A DNA stretch of 64,000 nt from Rhodococcus sp. B50 (lineage in GTDB: Bacteria > Actinomycetota > Actinomycetes > Mycobacteriales > Mycobacteriaceae). The stretch spans positions 1,488,001-1,552,000 of the forward strand of contig NZ_WPAG02000002.1 of NCBI RefSeq assembly GCF_013602415.1. Reading direction: 5' to 3'. Of the stretch, positions 38,968-47,718 are shown piece by piece (within the stretch, counting starts at the first letter, position 1; the number at the start of each line of letters is the position of its first letter). Under the pieces are notes generated by a model. That model saw nothing but the letters and a program-made list of their open reading frames with translations. It ran no database searches and had not been told where the DNA came from. The position numbers were made by a program, and so were the translations under genes.

Positions 38968-39411
38968 ATGCGGTACGACCCGCGACGCACCTCGCTCGAC
39001 CTCTATCCCGTCCAGCGCACGATCACCCCGCTGTTCGGCGACACCGACGCGCTCGGGCACATCAACAACGTCTCCATCGCCCGCTACTTCGAGCAGGCCC
39101 GGGTCCTCGTCATGGAAGCCGTCTCGTCGGCGCTGGGCGGCACACACCCCTTCGAACGGGCGGTACTCGCGAAGATCGAGATCAATTTCCTCGCCGAGGT
39201 CTTCTATCCGCACGACATCGTCATCGCCACCGGCGTACACCACATCGGGACATCGTCGGTCGTGATCGGGTCGGCACTGTTCCAGCACGACCGGTGCGTC
39301 GCGCTCGCCGATTCGGTGGACGTCGGCACCGCCGCCGAAGGCGGATCACGACCGATCCCCGAAGCATCGCGCCTCGCGTTCGAGAAGTTCCGGCTCGCCT
39401 ACGACGACTGA
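38968..39411 (+). CDS. Hotdog-fold acyl-CoA thioesterase (4HBT)
   Basis: A 147-residue protein. The active-site motif FGDTDALGHINNVSIARYFEQAR matches the 4-hydroxybenzoyl-CoA thioesterase family (DxDxxGHxNN). It probably hydrolyses acyl-CoA esters; the chain specificity is not readable. It stands alone between marR and a convergent radical SAM gene. Confidence 0.9.
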   Translation: MRYDPRRTSLDLYPVQRTITPLFGDTDALGHINNVSIARYFEQARVLVMEAVSSALGGTHPFERAVLAKIEINFLAEVFYPHDIVIATGVHHIGTSSVVIGSALFQHDRCVALADSVDVGTAAEGGSRPIPEASRLAFEKFRLAYDD

Positions 39412-39437
39412 CACACCGATTCCTCGCGGGAGATGTG

Positions 39438-40466
39438 TCAGAACAAGGTGAGCGCTGCCTCGGACTCGGGGACGCGCGTATCTGCGCGCAGCACATCTCC
39501 CGCACCGCGACGAGCCGATTCCCGCGCCCCGAAACGGTGACGTTCGAGCAGGGGCGCGATCCGTTCGTCCAACCACTGCGAGTACTCGGGCGCGACGTAC
39601 GCGCCCCGGCCGTAGAGGCGGCGATAGCGGCGCATCAGAGCGGGATGCTCCTGGGCGAGCCACGACAGGAACCACCCACGCGTCGAGCCGCGCAGATGCA
39701 ACGGAATCACGGTGACGCCCGACGCGCCGGCCGCAGCCACGGAGTCGAACAGAGTGTCGAGGTGCTGCCGCGAATCGGTGAGGAAGGGCAGCACCGGCGC
39801 GACCATCACACGGCACGACAACCCGGCGTCGACGATGGCCTCGACGAGATCGAGACGGGCCTTCGGTGACGGCGTACCCGGTTCGATGCGCGCGGCGAGT
39901 TCGGGATCTCCGATCGGGAGCGACACCGCGACCGACACGTCGACCTGACCCGCCGTGAGCGACAGCAGCGGGAGATCCCGGCGCAGCAGCGTGCCCTCGG
40001 TGAGGATGGAGAAGGGGGTACCGGATTCGGCGAACGCCCGGATGACACCGGGCATGAGCCGATACCGGCCTTCCGCACGCTGATAGGGATCGGTGTTGGT
40101 GCCGAGCGCCACGTGCTCCCGATTCCAGGATCTCCGCGCGAGTTCGCGACGCAGGACGGCGGCGACGTTGGTCTTGACGACCACCTGCGAATCGAAATCG
40201 TGCCCGGCATCGAGGTCGAGGTACTCGTGCGTGGGCCGGGCGAAGCAGTACCGGCAGGCGTGGGTACACCCGCGGAAGGTGTTGACGGTGTACCGGAACG
40301 GCAGCCGGGTCGCTTCCGGGGTCCTGTTGAGTGCACTCTTGCACAACACCTCGTGGAAGGTGACGCCCTCGAACTCCGGGGTGCGGACACTGCGGACGAG
40401 GCCGGCCCGTTCGAGGCCCGGCAGAGCTCCGTCGTCCGCATCCACAGTCTGACCCGCCCACCGCAT
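39438..40466 (-). CDS. Radical SAM protein, Rv2578c family
   Basis: A 342-residue protein. The 4Fe-4S motif is in GCTHACRYCFARPTHEYL (CxxxCxxC). NTVNTFRGC-type context (YTVNTFRGC), ALGTNTDPYQ and FSILTEGTLLRRDL are typical of SplB-related radical SAM proteins. The reaction is unknown; homologues occur next to hisS regions in mycobacteria. The 196 bp upstream to the ESX pair hold only presumed promoters. Confidence 0.88.
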   Translation of the reverse strand: MRWAGQTVDADDGALPGLERAGLVRSVRTPEFEGVTFHEVLCKSALNRTPEATRLPFRYTVNTFRGCTHACRYCFARPTHEYLDLDAGHDFDSQVVVKTNVAAVLRRELARRSWNREHVALGTNTDPYQRAEGRYRLMPGVIRAFAESGTPFSILTEGTLLRRDLPLLSLTAGQVDVSVAVSLPIGDPELAARIEPGTPSPKARLDLVEAIVDAGLSCRVMVAPVLPFLTDSRQHLDTLFDSVAAAGASGVTVIPLHLRGSTRGWFLSWLAQEHPALMRRYRRLYGRGAYVAPEYSQWLDERIAPLLERHRFGARESARRGAGDVLRADTRVPESEAALTLF

Positions 40467-40662
40467 GACTCCAGTCGAACATGTGTGCTATTCGCTGTCA
40501 ACAGATCGCCGGCATCAGGTGCGATCGAATGTCGCGCACCCGGTCTGCAACGAATTCATCGCCCATGACGTGGGTTCATCCACAGGCCGGCCAGGACCCG
40601 GTGGCTCCCCCGGTTCCCTCGAGTTACAGTGCTCGCCACACTGATCTTCGATGGGGGGTTCG

Positions 40663-40998
40663 ATGAGCGGTCTGTTTCCCGGTGCCGAAATCCGGGTGGT
40701 GCCCGACGGAATTCGAGCGTTCGGGACCACGAGTCTTCGTGCGGCCGAGCACGTCGCGCAGGCAGGGGCGTTCGATCTGCAGGCCAACATCTCCGCGTTG
40801 AGTCCCGCCCTGGGACTCATCGGAGGCGAGTTCCTCGCCGTGTTCGCCGCAGCGCAGTCCGAGCACACCCGCGCCGTCGCACAGCTGTCGTGGGCCTATG
40901 CGTCCAACGGCATCGCGGCGCACGAGGCCGCCACCGGTTACGAAACCGCCGACACCGGAACGGCTTCTGCCCTCTCCGACGCCGCGGGAGGACTGTGA
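40663..40998 (+). CDS. EspC-like type VII secretion target (DUF2580)
   Basis: A 111-residue helical-hairpin protein from MSGLFPGAEIRVVPDGIRAF, with GGGGGG 3 nt before the ATG; an ATG four codons upstream is weaker. The second half has AVAQLSWAYASNGIAAHEAATGYETAD. It resembles DUF2580/EspC proteins, which pair with a larger partner and are exported by ESX systems. Its stop overlaps the start of the partner gene by 1 bp (TGATG). No ESX core gene is in the window. Confidence 0.75.
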   Translation: MSGLFPGAEIRVVPDGIRAFGTTSLRAAEHVAQAGAFDLQANISALSPALGLIGGEFLAVFAAAQSEHTRAVAQLSWAYASNGIAAHEAATGYETADTGTASALSDAAGGL

Positions 40999-42221
40999 TG
41001 CAGGGATCGGCCGCAGACGCCGCAGCAGCACCCGTCACGTCACCGACCGTCCTCGACGCACTCCGCGCATCACCGATCGGACCGGTCCTCGACGCCCCGC
41101 TTCCCGCGCTACGGCAACCCGTTCTCCCGGAGCCGGGTCTACCCCTCCTCGAAGCGAACTCGATCGTCGAGCTGCTCGAATCGATTCCCGTGCCCGTGCT
41201 GCCCGATCTCGAGGCGATCGTGCGGCCGCTCACCGAACTCGGGTCGACGTTCGGCACCGGCATCCTCGACTCGCTCGATCCAACGGCGATCCTGCACCAG
41301 GGGTCGCGCCTGCTCGAGACCGCGACCACTCTCGGGCGCAGTGCGCTGCACGCGCTTCCCGAGTCGTGGGAGGGCGCGACGGCCGACGAGGCCGCCGGTC
41401 ACGGCGTTCGGGCTCAGCAGTCCGCGCTCGAACTGGCGGACCGCGGCGACCGGATCGGCGACGTCACCCGCGCCGCCACGGCGAGCGTCGAACGCGGCAA
41501 CATCGAATTGACCGGCATCGCACAGTCGTTCGTGGCCACGGCGGTTGCGGCCGCCCCCGCTCTGGCGACACCGCCGGGCCAGGCCGCCTTGCTGGCGTCG
41601 GCCGCACAGCATCTCCAGGCGGCACTGGCCGTCGTCGCGCGTACGCGAGGCGAACTGGCGGTTCACACCGCCACGATGGCCGCGTTGACCGCGCCGATTC
41701 CGGTGCCCGCGCCGGTCGCGGTGGCGGGGGTTCACGAGATGCGCACGATCGCTACCGCCGCAGCCGATGTCGCATCGAGTGCCGCTGCGCCGTTCGGCGC
41801 GGCCGCCGCTCACGCCGCGACCGCCCCCACCACCTACGCATCGACGGTGCCCACCGCGCACGCGGCGGTCCCGACCGTCGGTGCGTCCGTCACGGGTTCG
41901 GCCGGAACGGTGGCGGCGGGAGTCCTCGCCGGTCACGGCACCGCGGGGGCCGCGTTCGGGACTGCGGGTGTGCCTGCCTCCGCTCCGATCCCGACCGTGG
42001 CGGGTACGGGCGGAGGGTCACCGGCGTCCACCGGCACGACCCCGGTCGGACGTACTCCTGCCACCGGCGGGATGGTTCCCGCGACGTCCGGCCGTGGGTC
42101 CGAGGACGAGGAGCACCGTTCCCCTCCTCGTCTCCTGAGAGCCGCCGCGATGAGCACCGAGGTGGTCGGTGAGTTGCCGTTGGTCGTTCCCGCGGTGATC
42201 GGTTCGTACGACGACCGGTGA
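40998..42221 (+). CDS. Large ESX-associated, EspB/PPE-like secreted partner (candidate)
   Basis: A 407-residue Ala/Val/Pro-rich protein. Residues about 1-110 are Leu/Pro-rich (SPIGPVLDAPLPALRQPVLP). A WxG-type turn is at LPESWEGATADEAAGHG (about 117-133), followed by long amphipathic helices. A Gly/Ala/Thr/Ser/Pro-rich linker makes up about 250-370, and an RLLRAAAMSTEVVGEL tail ends it. The layout (WxG helical part plus disordered tail) fits type VII substrates, paired with the EspC-like gene. It has no Sec signal. Confidence 0.7.
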   Translation: MQGSAADAAAAPVTSPTVLDALRASPIGPVLDAPLPALRQPVLPEPGLPLLEANSIVELLESIPVPVLPDLEAIVRPLTELGSTFGTGILDSLDPTAILHQGSRLLETATTLGRSALHALPESWEGATADEAAGHGVRAQQSALELADRGDRIGDVTRAATASVERGNIELTGIAQSFVATAVAAAPALATPPGQAALLASAAQHLQAALAVVARTRGELAVHTATMAALTAPIPVPAPVAVAGVHEMRTIATAAADVASSAAAPFGAAAAHAATAPTTYASTVPTAHAAVPTVGASVTGSAGTVAAGVLAGHGTAGAAFGTAGVPASAPIPTVAGTGGGSPASTGTTPVGRTPATGGMVPATSGRGSEDEEHRSPPRLLRAAAMSTEVVGELPLVVPAVIGSYDDR

Positions 42222-42231
42222 GCACCGGCCG

Positions 42232-42891
42232 TCAGTCGACGAGGGAGGCCACCTCGTGGTCGGTCAACGTGGTCTGCGGCACCCGTCCGGCGCCGCGCGC
42301 GAGTTCGATCGCCCGGTAGAGCGGGCGTTCACCGAGCGCGGCGTCGCGGGCCTCGGCCCGCAACTGTTCGACGAGCACCGACGAGATCGCCGCCGCCGGT
42401 GCGATCTCGCTGGTGGCCAGCGCATCTGCGAGCTTGCGCAGAGCGAGCACCTCGAGTTCGCGACCTCCGCCGTTCGCGTACAGCGCCAACGGAACCGACA
42501 CGAGGTTGTGCTCACCGTCGTTGACGCGCAGGACCGCCTGCGACACACCGCCCACCCGCACCAGCAGTTCGACGCCGGCGAGCCGTGCCAGATCGACACT
42601 GCGCGACCGGAACGCACCCGAGAGGGTGACGACGGTGCCGCGCAGTAGCAGGTGCCGACGCGTGGCCAGGAATGCCCCGAGGGCCGGTGGCACCGCGAGG
42701 ACGGCACCGACGAGCAGGGCGACCCAGCCGGGCGCGACGATCCAGACGAGGACGCCGAGGACGACGCCGACGGCGAGCGCGAGCAGCGCGATCCTGCGCG
42801 CTCGCGGACGGAGCAGTCGGCTCGGGATCAGATCGAGCGGGACGGCGCCACCGTCCCGGTCGTCATGCGCCGGCAACGACCTCACCGACAC
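42232..42891 (-). CDS. Hypothetical membrane protein with two adjacent membrane helices
   Basis: About 219 residues. Two hydrophobic segments ([20 protein letters not shown] and [20 protein letters not shown]) are followed by a soluble alpha/beta domain ([41 protein letters not shown]) that looks PH-like. The start is uncertain: GTG at 42889-42891 or 42883-42885, or TTG at 42913-42915. All overlap the hisS 3' end. Function is unknown; it is probably co-transcribed with hisS. Confidence 0.65.
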   Translation of the reverse strand: MSVRSLPAHDDRDGGAVPLDLIPSRLLRPRARRIALLALAVGVVLGVLVWIVAPGWVALLVGAVLAVPPALGAFLATRRHLLLRGTVVTLSGAFRSRSVDLARLAGVELLVRVGGVSQAVLRVNDGEHNLVSVPLALYANGGGRELEVLALRKLADALATSEIAPAAAISSVLVEQLRAEARDAALGERPLYRAIELARGAGRVPQTTLTDHEVASLVD

Positions 42892-44137
42892 GGGCGACGA
42901 CGTCCGTGAGTGCAACGCTGTGCTGTTCGCCGTTGCGTAGATCCTTGACGACGATCTCGCCCGCCTCGAGTTCGCGGTCGCCGAGGACGAGCGCGACGAC
43001 GGCGCCGGACTTGTCGGCCGCCTTCATCGCACCCTTCAGTCCACGTCCGCCGTAGGCGAGGTCGACGCGAACCCCTGCTGCGCGCAGCTTGTGCGCGATG
43101 GGCACGAGCGCGGCCTTGGCAGCATCACCCATGGGAACGCCGTACACCTCGCATCGCGCGGGGCTGCCCGCCGACTTGCCCTCGGCGGCGAGCGCGAGAA
43201 CCGTGCGGTCGACGCCGATCCCGAAACCGATGCCCGAGAGCGGCTGGCCGCCCAGCTGTTCCATGAGTCCGTCGTAGCGGCCGCCGCCTCCGATGCCGGA
43301 CTGGGCTCCGAGTCCGTCGTGGACGAATTCGAAGGTGGTCTTCGTGTAGTAATCGAGGCCGCGCACCATTCGCGGGTTGACGACGTACGGGACGCCGATC
43401 GCGTCGAGGTGGGCGAGGACCTCGTCGAAGTGCGCACGCGCGGTGTCCGAGAGGTGGTCCAGCATCAGCGGTGCGTCGGCGGTCATCTCGCGGACCTCGG
43501 GACGCTTGTCGTCGAGCACGCGCAGCGGGTTGATCTCGGCGCGGCGGCGGGTCTCCTCGTCGAGCGGGAGCGCGAACAGGAACTGCTGCAACTTCTCCCG
43601 GTACTGCGGGCGGCAGGTGTCGTCGCCGAGCGAGGTGATCTCGAGTCGGAAGCCGTCGAGTCCGAGCGACCGGAATCCGGCGTCGGCGATCGCGATGACC
43701 TCGGCATCGAGTGCGGGATCGTCGATGCCGATCGCCTCGACACCGACCTGCTGCAGCTGACGGTAGCGACCGGCCTGAGGGCGCTCGTAGCGGAAGAACG
43801 GTCCGGAATACGACAGCTTCACGGGAAGCTGACCGCGATCGAGGCCGTGCTCGATCACCGCGCGCATCACGCCCGCGGTGCCCTCGGGACGCAGCGTGAC
43901 CGAGCGCTCACCGCGATCGGCGAAGGTGTACATCTCCTTCGTCACGACGTCGGTGGATTCGCCGACGCCCCGAGCGAACAGGCCGGTGTCTTCGAAGATG
44001 GGCAGTTCGACGTGCCCATACCCCGCCAGGCGTGCTGCACGGGTCAGACCGTCCCGTACCGCCACGAACTCCGCCGACTGCGGGGGAACGTAATCGGGCA
44101 CACCCTTCGGCGCCGAAAACGTGGAGGCCTTGCTCAC
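42863..44137 (-). CDS. hisS: Histidyl-tRNA synthetase
   Basis: A 424-residue class II synthetase. Motif 2 region [21 protein letters not shown], the histidine-A motif ([11 protein letters not shown]) with [11 protein letters not shown], and motif 3 [10 protein letters not shown] are present. The C-terminal anticodon-binding domain ([21 protein letters not shown]) is complete. It starts at GTG ([12 protein letters not shown]) with GAGAAGG upstream. It follows the MBL hydrolase gene on minus, as in mycobacteria. Confidence 0.97.
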   Translation of the reverse strand: MSKASTFSAPKGVPDYVPPQSAEFVAVRDGLTRAARLAGYGHVELPIFEDTGLFARGVGESTDVVTKEMYTFADRGERSVTLRPEGTAGVMRAVIEHGLDRGQLPVKLSYSGPFFRYERPQAGRYRQLQQVGVEAIGIDDPALDAEVIAIADAGFRSLGLDGFRLEITSLGDDTCRPQYREKLQQFLFALPLDEETRRRAEINPLRVLDDKRPEVREMTADAPLMLDHLSDTARAHFDEVLAHLDAIGVPYVVNPRMVRGLDYYTKTTFEFVHDGLGAQSGIGGGGRYDGLMEQLGGQPLSGIGFGIGVDRTVLALAAEGKSAGSPARCEVYGVPMGDAAKAALVPIAHKLRAAGVRVDLAYGGRGLKGAMKAADKSGAVVALVLGDRELEAGEIVVKDLRNGEQHSVALTDVVARVGEVVAGA

Positions 44138-44198
44138 TGGTACTGCCTTCTCTCGGAATTCTCTCGATTGGTCACCGCCGGATCGCGGTGTTCGTGCG

Positions 44199-44888
44199 TC
44201 AGCGGGATTCTGCCAGGCCTGTGAGGAAGGGATTCGAGACCCGTTCCTGCCCGATCGTGCTCGACCCGCCGTGACCGGGAAGGATGTTGGTTCCGTCGTC
44301 GAGCACGAGCAGCTTGCGCGTGATCGAGTCGAGCAGTTGCGCATGGTCGCCGCCCGGCAGATCGGTGCGGCCGATCGAGCCCTGGAACAGGGTGTCGCCG
44401 GTGAGCGCGACGTTCAGAGCGGCCCCGTCGGGGGTGGTGGTGCGCGTGCGCAGGACGACCGAGCCGCGGGTGTGGCCGGGTGTGTGGTCGACGACGAACT
44501 CGATTCCGGCGTGTTCGATCTCGTCTCCGTCGCCGAACTCCACGACCTGCTGCGGCTCGACGAATTCGACTCCGTCGAGGAAGGGAGCGAGACTCGATCC
44601 CATGCCCTGCAGCGGGTCGGTGAGCATCGCTCGATCGTCGGGATGGATGTAGACGGGGATTCCGTAGCGGTCGGCGACGGGCTGCGCGGACCACATGTGG
44701 TCGAGGTGACCGTGCGTGAGCAGCACCGCCCGGGGGGTGAGATCGGATCCGGTCAGGAACTCCACGAGCGGCTCGGCGGCGTCCTGGCCGGGATCGACGA
44801 CGACGCACTCCTTCGCGTTGTCCTGCGCGAGGATGTAGCAGTTGGTCTGGAACATCCCGGCAGGGAATCCGGTCACGAGCACGAGCAT
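44199..44888 (-). CDS. MBL-fold hydrolase (glyoxalase II-like)
   Basis: A 229-residue metallo-beta-lactamase-fold protein from [20 protein letters not shown], with TAGGAG 4 nt upstream. The metal motif is [12 protein letters not shown], with further ligands in [31 protein letters not shown] and [14 protein letters not shown]. It probably hydrolyses a thioester such as an S-acyl-mycothiol adduct, but this is inference. It is divergent from the first cyclophilin gene. Confidence 0.9.
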   Translation of the reverse strand: MLVLVTGFPAGMFQTNCYILAQDNAKECVVVDPGQDAAEPLVEFLTGSDLTPRAVLLTHGHLDHMWSAQPVADRYGIPVYIHPDDRAMLTDPLQGMGSSLAPFLDGVEFVEPQQVVEFGDGDEIEHAGIEFVVDHTPGHTRGSVVLRTRTTTPDGAALNVALTGDTLFQGSIGRTDLPGGDHAQLLDSITRKLLVLDDGTNILPGHGGSSTIGQERVSNPFLTGLAESR

Positions 44889-45031
44889 CGCTCCTACGGG
44901 TGGAAGCCTTCGAGGTCTCCTACAGACTATGCGTTGCGCCCTGTCCACGGGTTCCCGGTCCCGGGTGGCAGACTCGAATCGGCTTCGAAGTCGGTTGGAG
45001 CACATCGATCGTTCACGGGAGGACTACTGCA

Positions 45032-45901
45032 GTGCCGAGCAACGCACAACGGCGCCAGGCCGCGAAACGCAAACTCGAACGGCAACTCGAGCGACGAGCC
45101 GAACGCGAGCGCAAGCGGCGCCGCACGACGATCGCGCTGTCCGCGCTCGGGGTGATCGTGGTCGTCGGCGCAGGTGTTGCACTGTGGGCGGTGAACCGGG
45201 GCGACGACACGGCCACCGAGGCAGCGTCGAACGACACTTCCGCTTCCGAGTACGTGGCGCTGCCCGAGGGCCGGTCCGAGCCGTTGCCCGAGACTGTGAA
45301 CTGCTCGTACCCCGCCGACGGTCGCGAGCCGTCGAAGCCGGCGCAGCCGCCGCGCACCGAGGGCATCCGCACCACCGGTGAGGGCAACACGGATGTCAGC
45401 GTCAGCGTGGAGACGAGTCAGGGCAACATCGGCCTGATCCTGCACAACGACGACTCGCCGTGCACGGTCAACAGCTTCCTGTCGCTCGCCTCGCAGAACT
45501 ACTTCGACGAGACGACCTGCCACCGTCTGACCACCTCGCCGTCCCTGCAGGTCCTGCAGTGCGGCGACCCGTCCGGTAGCGGCTCCGGCGGACCGGGCTA
45601 CCAGTTCGCGAACGAGTTCCCCACCGACCAGTTCGCCGCCGACGATCCCGCCGCGCAGGAACCGATGACCTATCCGCGCGGCACCCTCGCGATGGCCAAC
45701 GCCGGTCCGGGCACCAACGGCAGCCAGTTCTTCCTGGTGTACGGCGATTCGGTGCTGCCCCCGCAGTACACCGTGTTCGGCACGATCGACGAGACCGGTC
45801 TCGCGACCCTCGACAAGATCGCCGCGGCCGGTGTCGCGGGTGGGGCCGCCGACGGCGCCCCCGCGCTGGAGACCACCCTCACGTCGGTCAGGATGGACTG
45901 A
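45032..45901 (+). CDS. Membrane-anchored cyclophilin-type peptidyl-prolyl isomerase
   Basis: A 289-residue protein from a GTG start (VPSNAQRRQAAKRKLERQLE) with GGGAGG upstream. A basic cytoplasmic coiled stretch is followed by a membrane helix (IALSALGVIVVVGAGVALWA, about 36-55) and an extracytoplasmic cyclophilin domain (about 125-289). Family motifs are NSFLSLASQNYFDETTCHRL (conserved Arg) and MANAGPGTNGSQFFLVYG. Four Cys residues (NCSYP, PCTVN, TCHRL, QCGDP) are shared with the next two genes. It corresponds to mycobacterial ppiB (Rv2582). Confidence 0.9.
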   Translation: MPSNAQRRQAAKRKLERQLERRAERERKRRRTTIALSALGVIVVVGAGVALWAVNRGDDTATEAASNDTSASEYVALPEGRSEPLPETVNCSYPADGREPSKPAQPPRTEGIRTTGEGNTDVSVSVETSQGNIGLILHNDDSPCTVNSFLSLASQNYFDETTCHRLTTSPSLQVLQCGDPSGSGSGGPGYQFANEFPTDQFAADDPAAQEPMTYPRGTLAMANAGPGTNGSQFFLVYGDSVLPPQYTVFGTIDETGLATLDKIAAAGVAGGAADGAPALETTLTSVRMD

Positions 45902-46683
45902 TGATCCGATTGCGCACCACCCTCGCCGCCGGCGTCGGGCTCGCACTCCTCCTCACGGGGTGCTCCGACGATTCGTCCACCGATACCGCCGCGACCTCGT
46001 CGGCGCCGGCGTCCGCCACCGACCGGCAGTCCCCCGCCTACACGGGCGAACTGCCGGAGCGACCGGTCGGCAGCGACTCCGTCTCGTGCACCTACGACGC
46101 CTCGGGTGACGCCGCGCGGGACGTGACCGCACCCGCCGCGGACGACGTCTCCGCCACCGGCGCTGCTGCCGCGCAGATCACCACCAACGTCGGCGCCATC
46201 GGCGTCGAACTCGACCGGGCCGCAGCCCCCTGCACGGTCAACAGCTTCGTGTCCCTCGCGGAGCAGGGCTACTTCGACGACACCCCCTGCCACCGGCTCG
46301 TGACCTCCCCCGGTCTACAGGTGCTGCAGTGCGGCGACCCGACGGGTACCGGAACGGGCGGGCCGGGTTACGGGTTCGACACCGAGTACCCGGAGAACGT
46401 GTACGCGCCCGGCGACGCCCAGCTGCGGCAGCCGGTGATCTACCCGCGCGGCACGGTCGCGATGGCGAACACCGGTCGTCCCGGCAGCAACGGCAGCCAG
46501 TTCTTCCTGGTGTACGAGGATTCGCAGCTTCCCCCCACCTACACGGTCTTCGGGGCGGTCGACGAGGCCGGGCTCGCCGTGATCGAGGAGGTCGCGGCGG
46601 AAGGCGACGACGGCTCGATGGCGGCCGGCGGCGGTGCGCCCAACCGCGCGGTGCAGATCGAGTCGGTGACCGTGGGGTCCTGA
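45901..46683 (+). CDS. Cyclophilin-type peptidyl-prolyl isomerase lipoprotein (second paralogue)
   Basis: A 260-residue protein beginning MIRLRTTLAAGVGLALLLTG with Cys21 as the lipobox cysteine (LLTGC). A Ser/Ala/Thr-rich spacer precedes the cyclophilin domain: NSFVSLAEQGYFDDTPCHRL and MANTGRPGSNGSQFFLVYED. It shares the four-Cys pattern with the first copy. The ATG overlaps the previous stop by 1 bp, so it is co-transcribed. Likely an extracytoplasmic folding factor. Confidence 0.9.
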   Translation: MIRLRTTLAAGVGLALLLTGCSDDSSTDTAATSSAPASATDRQSPAYTGELPERPVGSDSVSCTYDASGDAARDVTAPAADDVSATGAAAAQITTNVGAIGVELDRAAAPCTVNSFVSLAEQGYFDDTPCHRLVTSPGLQVLQCGDPTGTGTGGPGYGFDTEYPENVYAPGDAQLRQPVIYPRGTVAMANTGRPGSNGSQFFLVYEDSQLPPTYTVFGAVDEAGLAVIEEVAAEGDDGSMAAGGGAPNRAVQIESVTVGS

Positions 46684-46709
46684 CACCCCTGTTCACACGG
46701 AACGCACGA

Positions 46710-46742
46710 ACGTCCCGCCCCGGATATTCCGGGGCGGGACGT
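46710..46742. terminator. Hairpin terminator after the second cyclophilin
   Basis: A perfect 14-bp GC-rich stem (46710-46723 with 46729-46742) and 5-nt loop lie 27 bp past the stop. The third cyclophilin gene is therefore probably expressed from its own promoter in the remaining 120 bp. Confidence 0.8.
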
Positions 46743-46862
46743 CGTACGGGACGAAATCGACTGGACGGCACCACGTCACGGGGTGATCTCGGGGGTGATT
46801 GTTCACCGATCCGTCTTCCGCCTCTATCCGACCGTGCTTCGTTCCGATAGCGTCCCGATGCT

Positions 46863-47660
46863 GTGATCCACACCACTGGGCGACGGTTCGCGGTCCGGCT
46901 CCGCACCGTTGTTCCGCTCTGTCTCGTAGCCGTCGCATCGTTGCTCGGCGGCTGTGCGCAGGATGCCGGTTCCGCGACCACGAAGGTCACCGAGGTCGCG
47001 CAGCCGCGCTCCGCTCCCCCACGGGACCTGTCCATCTACCGCGGACTCCCCGAGGTCCCGGCCCAGGCGGGACCGACCGTCACGTGCGACTACGTCGATC
47101 GGGGCGGAACGCTTCCGCCGTCCAGCGCCTCGACGGTAGGTATCGTCGAATCGACCCTCGACACGTCGATCGGTCCGGTTCCGCTGGTGCTCGATCGCAC
47201 CCAGGCACCGTGCACCGTCAACAGCTTCGTCGATCTGGCGCATCGTGGCTTCTACGACGGCACGTCCTGCCATCGTCTCGCGACGGATCCGGGCGGTCAG
47301 CTGTACCAGTGCGGCGACCCGACCGGGACGGGATCCGGCGGGCCGGGCTACACCTTCGCCGACGAGTACCCGGTGCCGCAGTTCACGGCGGAAGCCGCGA
47401 CGTCATATCTCCCACCGGCGGTGCTCTATCCGCGCGGCACGATCGCGATGGCCAATACCGGGGTGGAGAACAGCAACGGGAGCCAGTTCTTCCTCCTGCT
47501 CGGCGATTCCCTGCTGCGACCGGATTTCACGGCCTTCGGCCGTATCGGCGATGCCGGGATGTCGGTGCTGGAGGCGGCCGCCGCGCACGGACACGATGGT
47601 TCGAGCCCTCTCGGTGGCGGCGTGCCCACGAAACCTGTCGTGATCGGGGCGGTCCGGTGA
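46863..47660 (+). CDS. Cyclophilin-type peptidyl-prolyl isomerase lipoprotein (third paralogue)
   Basis: A 265-residue protein from GTG, with lipoprotein signal VVPLCLVAVASLLGGC. The cyclophilin domain has NSFVDLAHRGFYDGTSCHRL and MANTGVENSNGSQFFLLLGD. The four-Cys pattern is kept (TCDYV, PCTVN, SCHRL, QCGDP). It is separated from the second copy by a terminator and converges on relA. No clear ribosome-binding site is seen, so the start or a leaderless mRNA needs checking. Confidence 0.87.
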   Translation: MIHTTGRRFAVRLRTVVPLCLVAVASLLGGCAQDAGSATTKVTEVAQPRSAPPRDLSIYRGLPEVPAQAGPTVTCDYVDRGGTLPPSSASTVGIVESTLDTSIGPVPLVLDRTQAPCTVNSFVDLAHRGFYDGTSCHRLATDPGGQLYQCGDPTGTGSGGPGYTFADEYPVPQFTAEAATSYLPPAVLYPRGTIAMANTGVENSNGSQFFLLLGDSLLRPDFTAFGRIGDAGMSVLEAAAAHGHDGSSPLGGGVPTKPVVIGAVR

Positions 47661-47718
47661 CGGAGCGAACAGGGACAGACCGATCCGGGCGACCCCCGTC
47701 GCCCGGATCCGCACCCGG

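Noticed and set aside
41139..41936. 265-codon minus-strand frame opposite the ESX-associated partner
   Set aside because: Arg/Gly-rich shadow of the Ala-rich plus-strand gene.
44930..45010. tRNA-like sequence around a GACTCGAATC stretch
   Set aside because: Only a T-arm-like string; no acceptor, D or anticodon stems could be folded around it.
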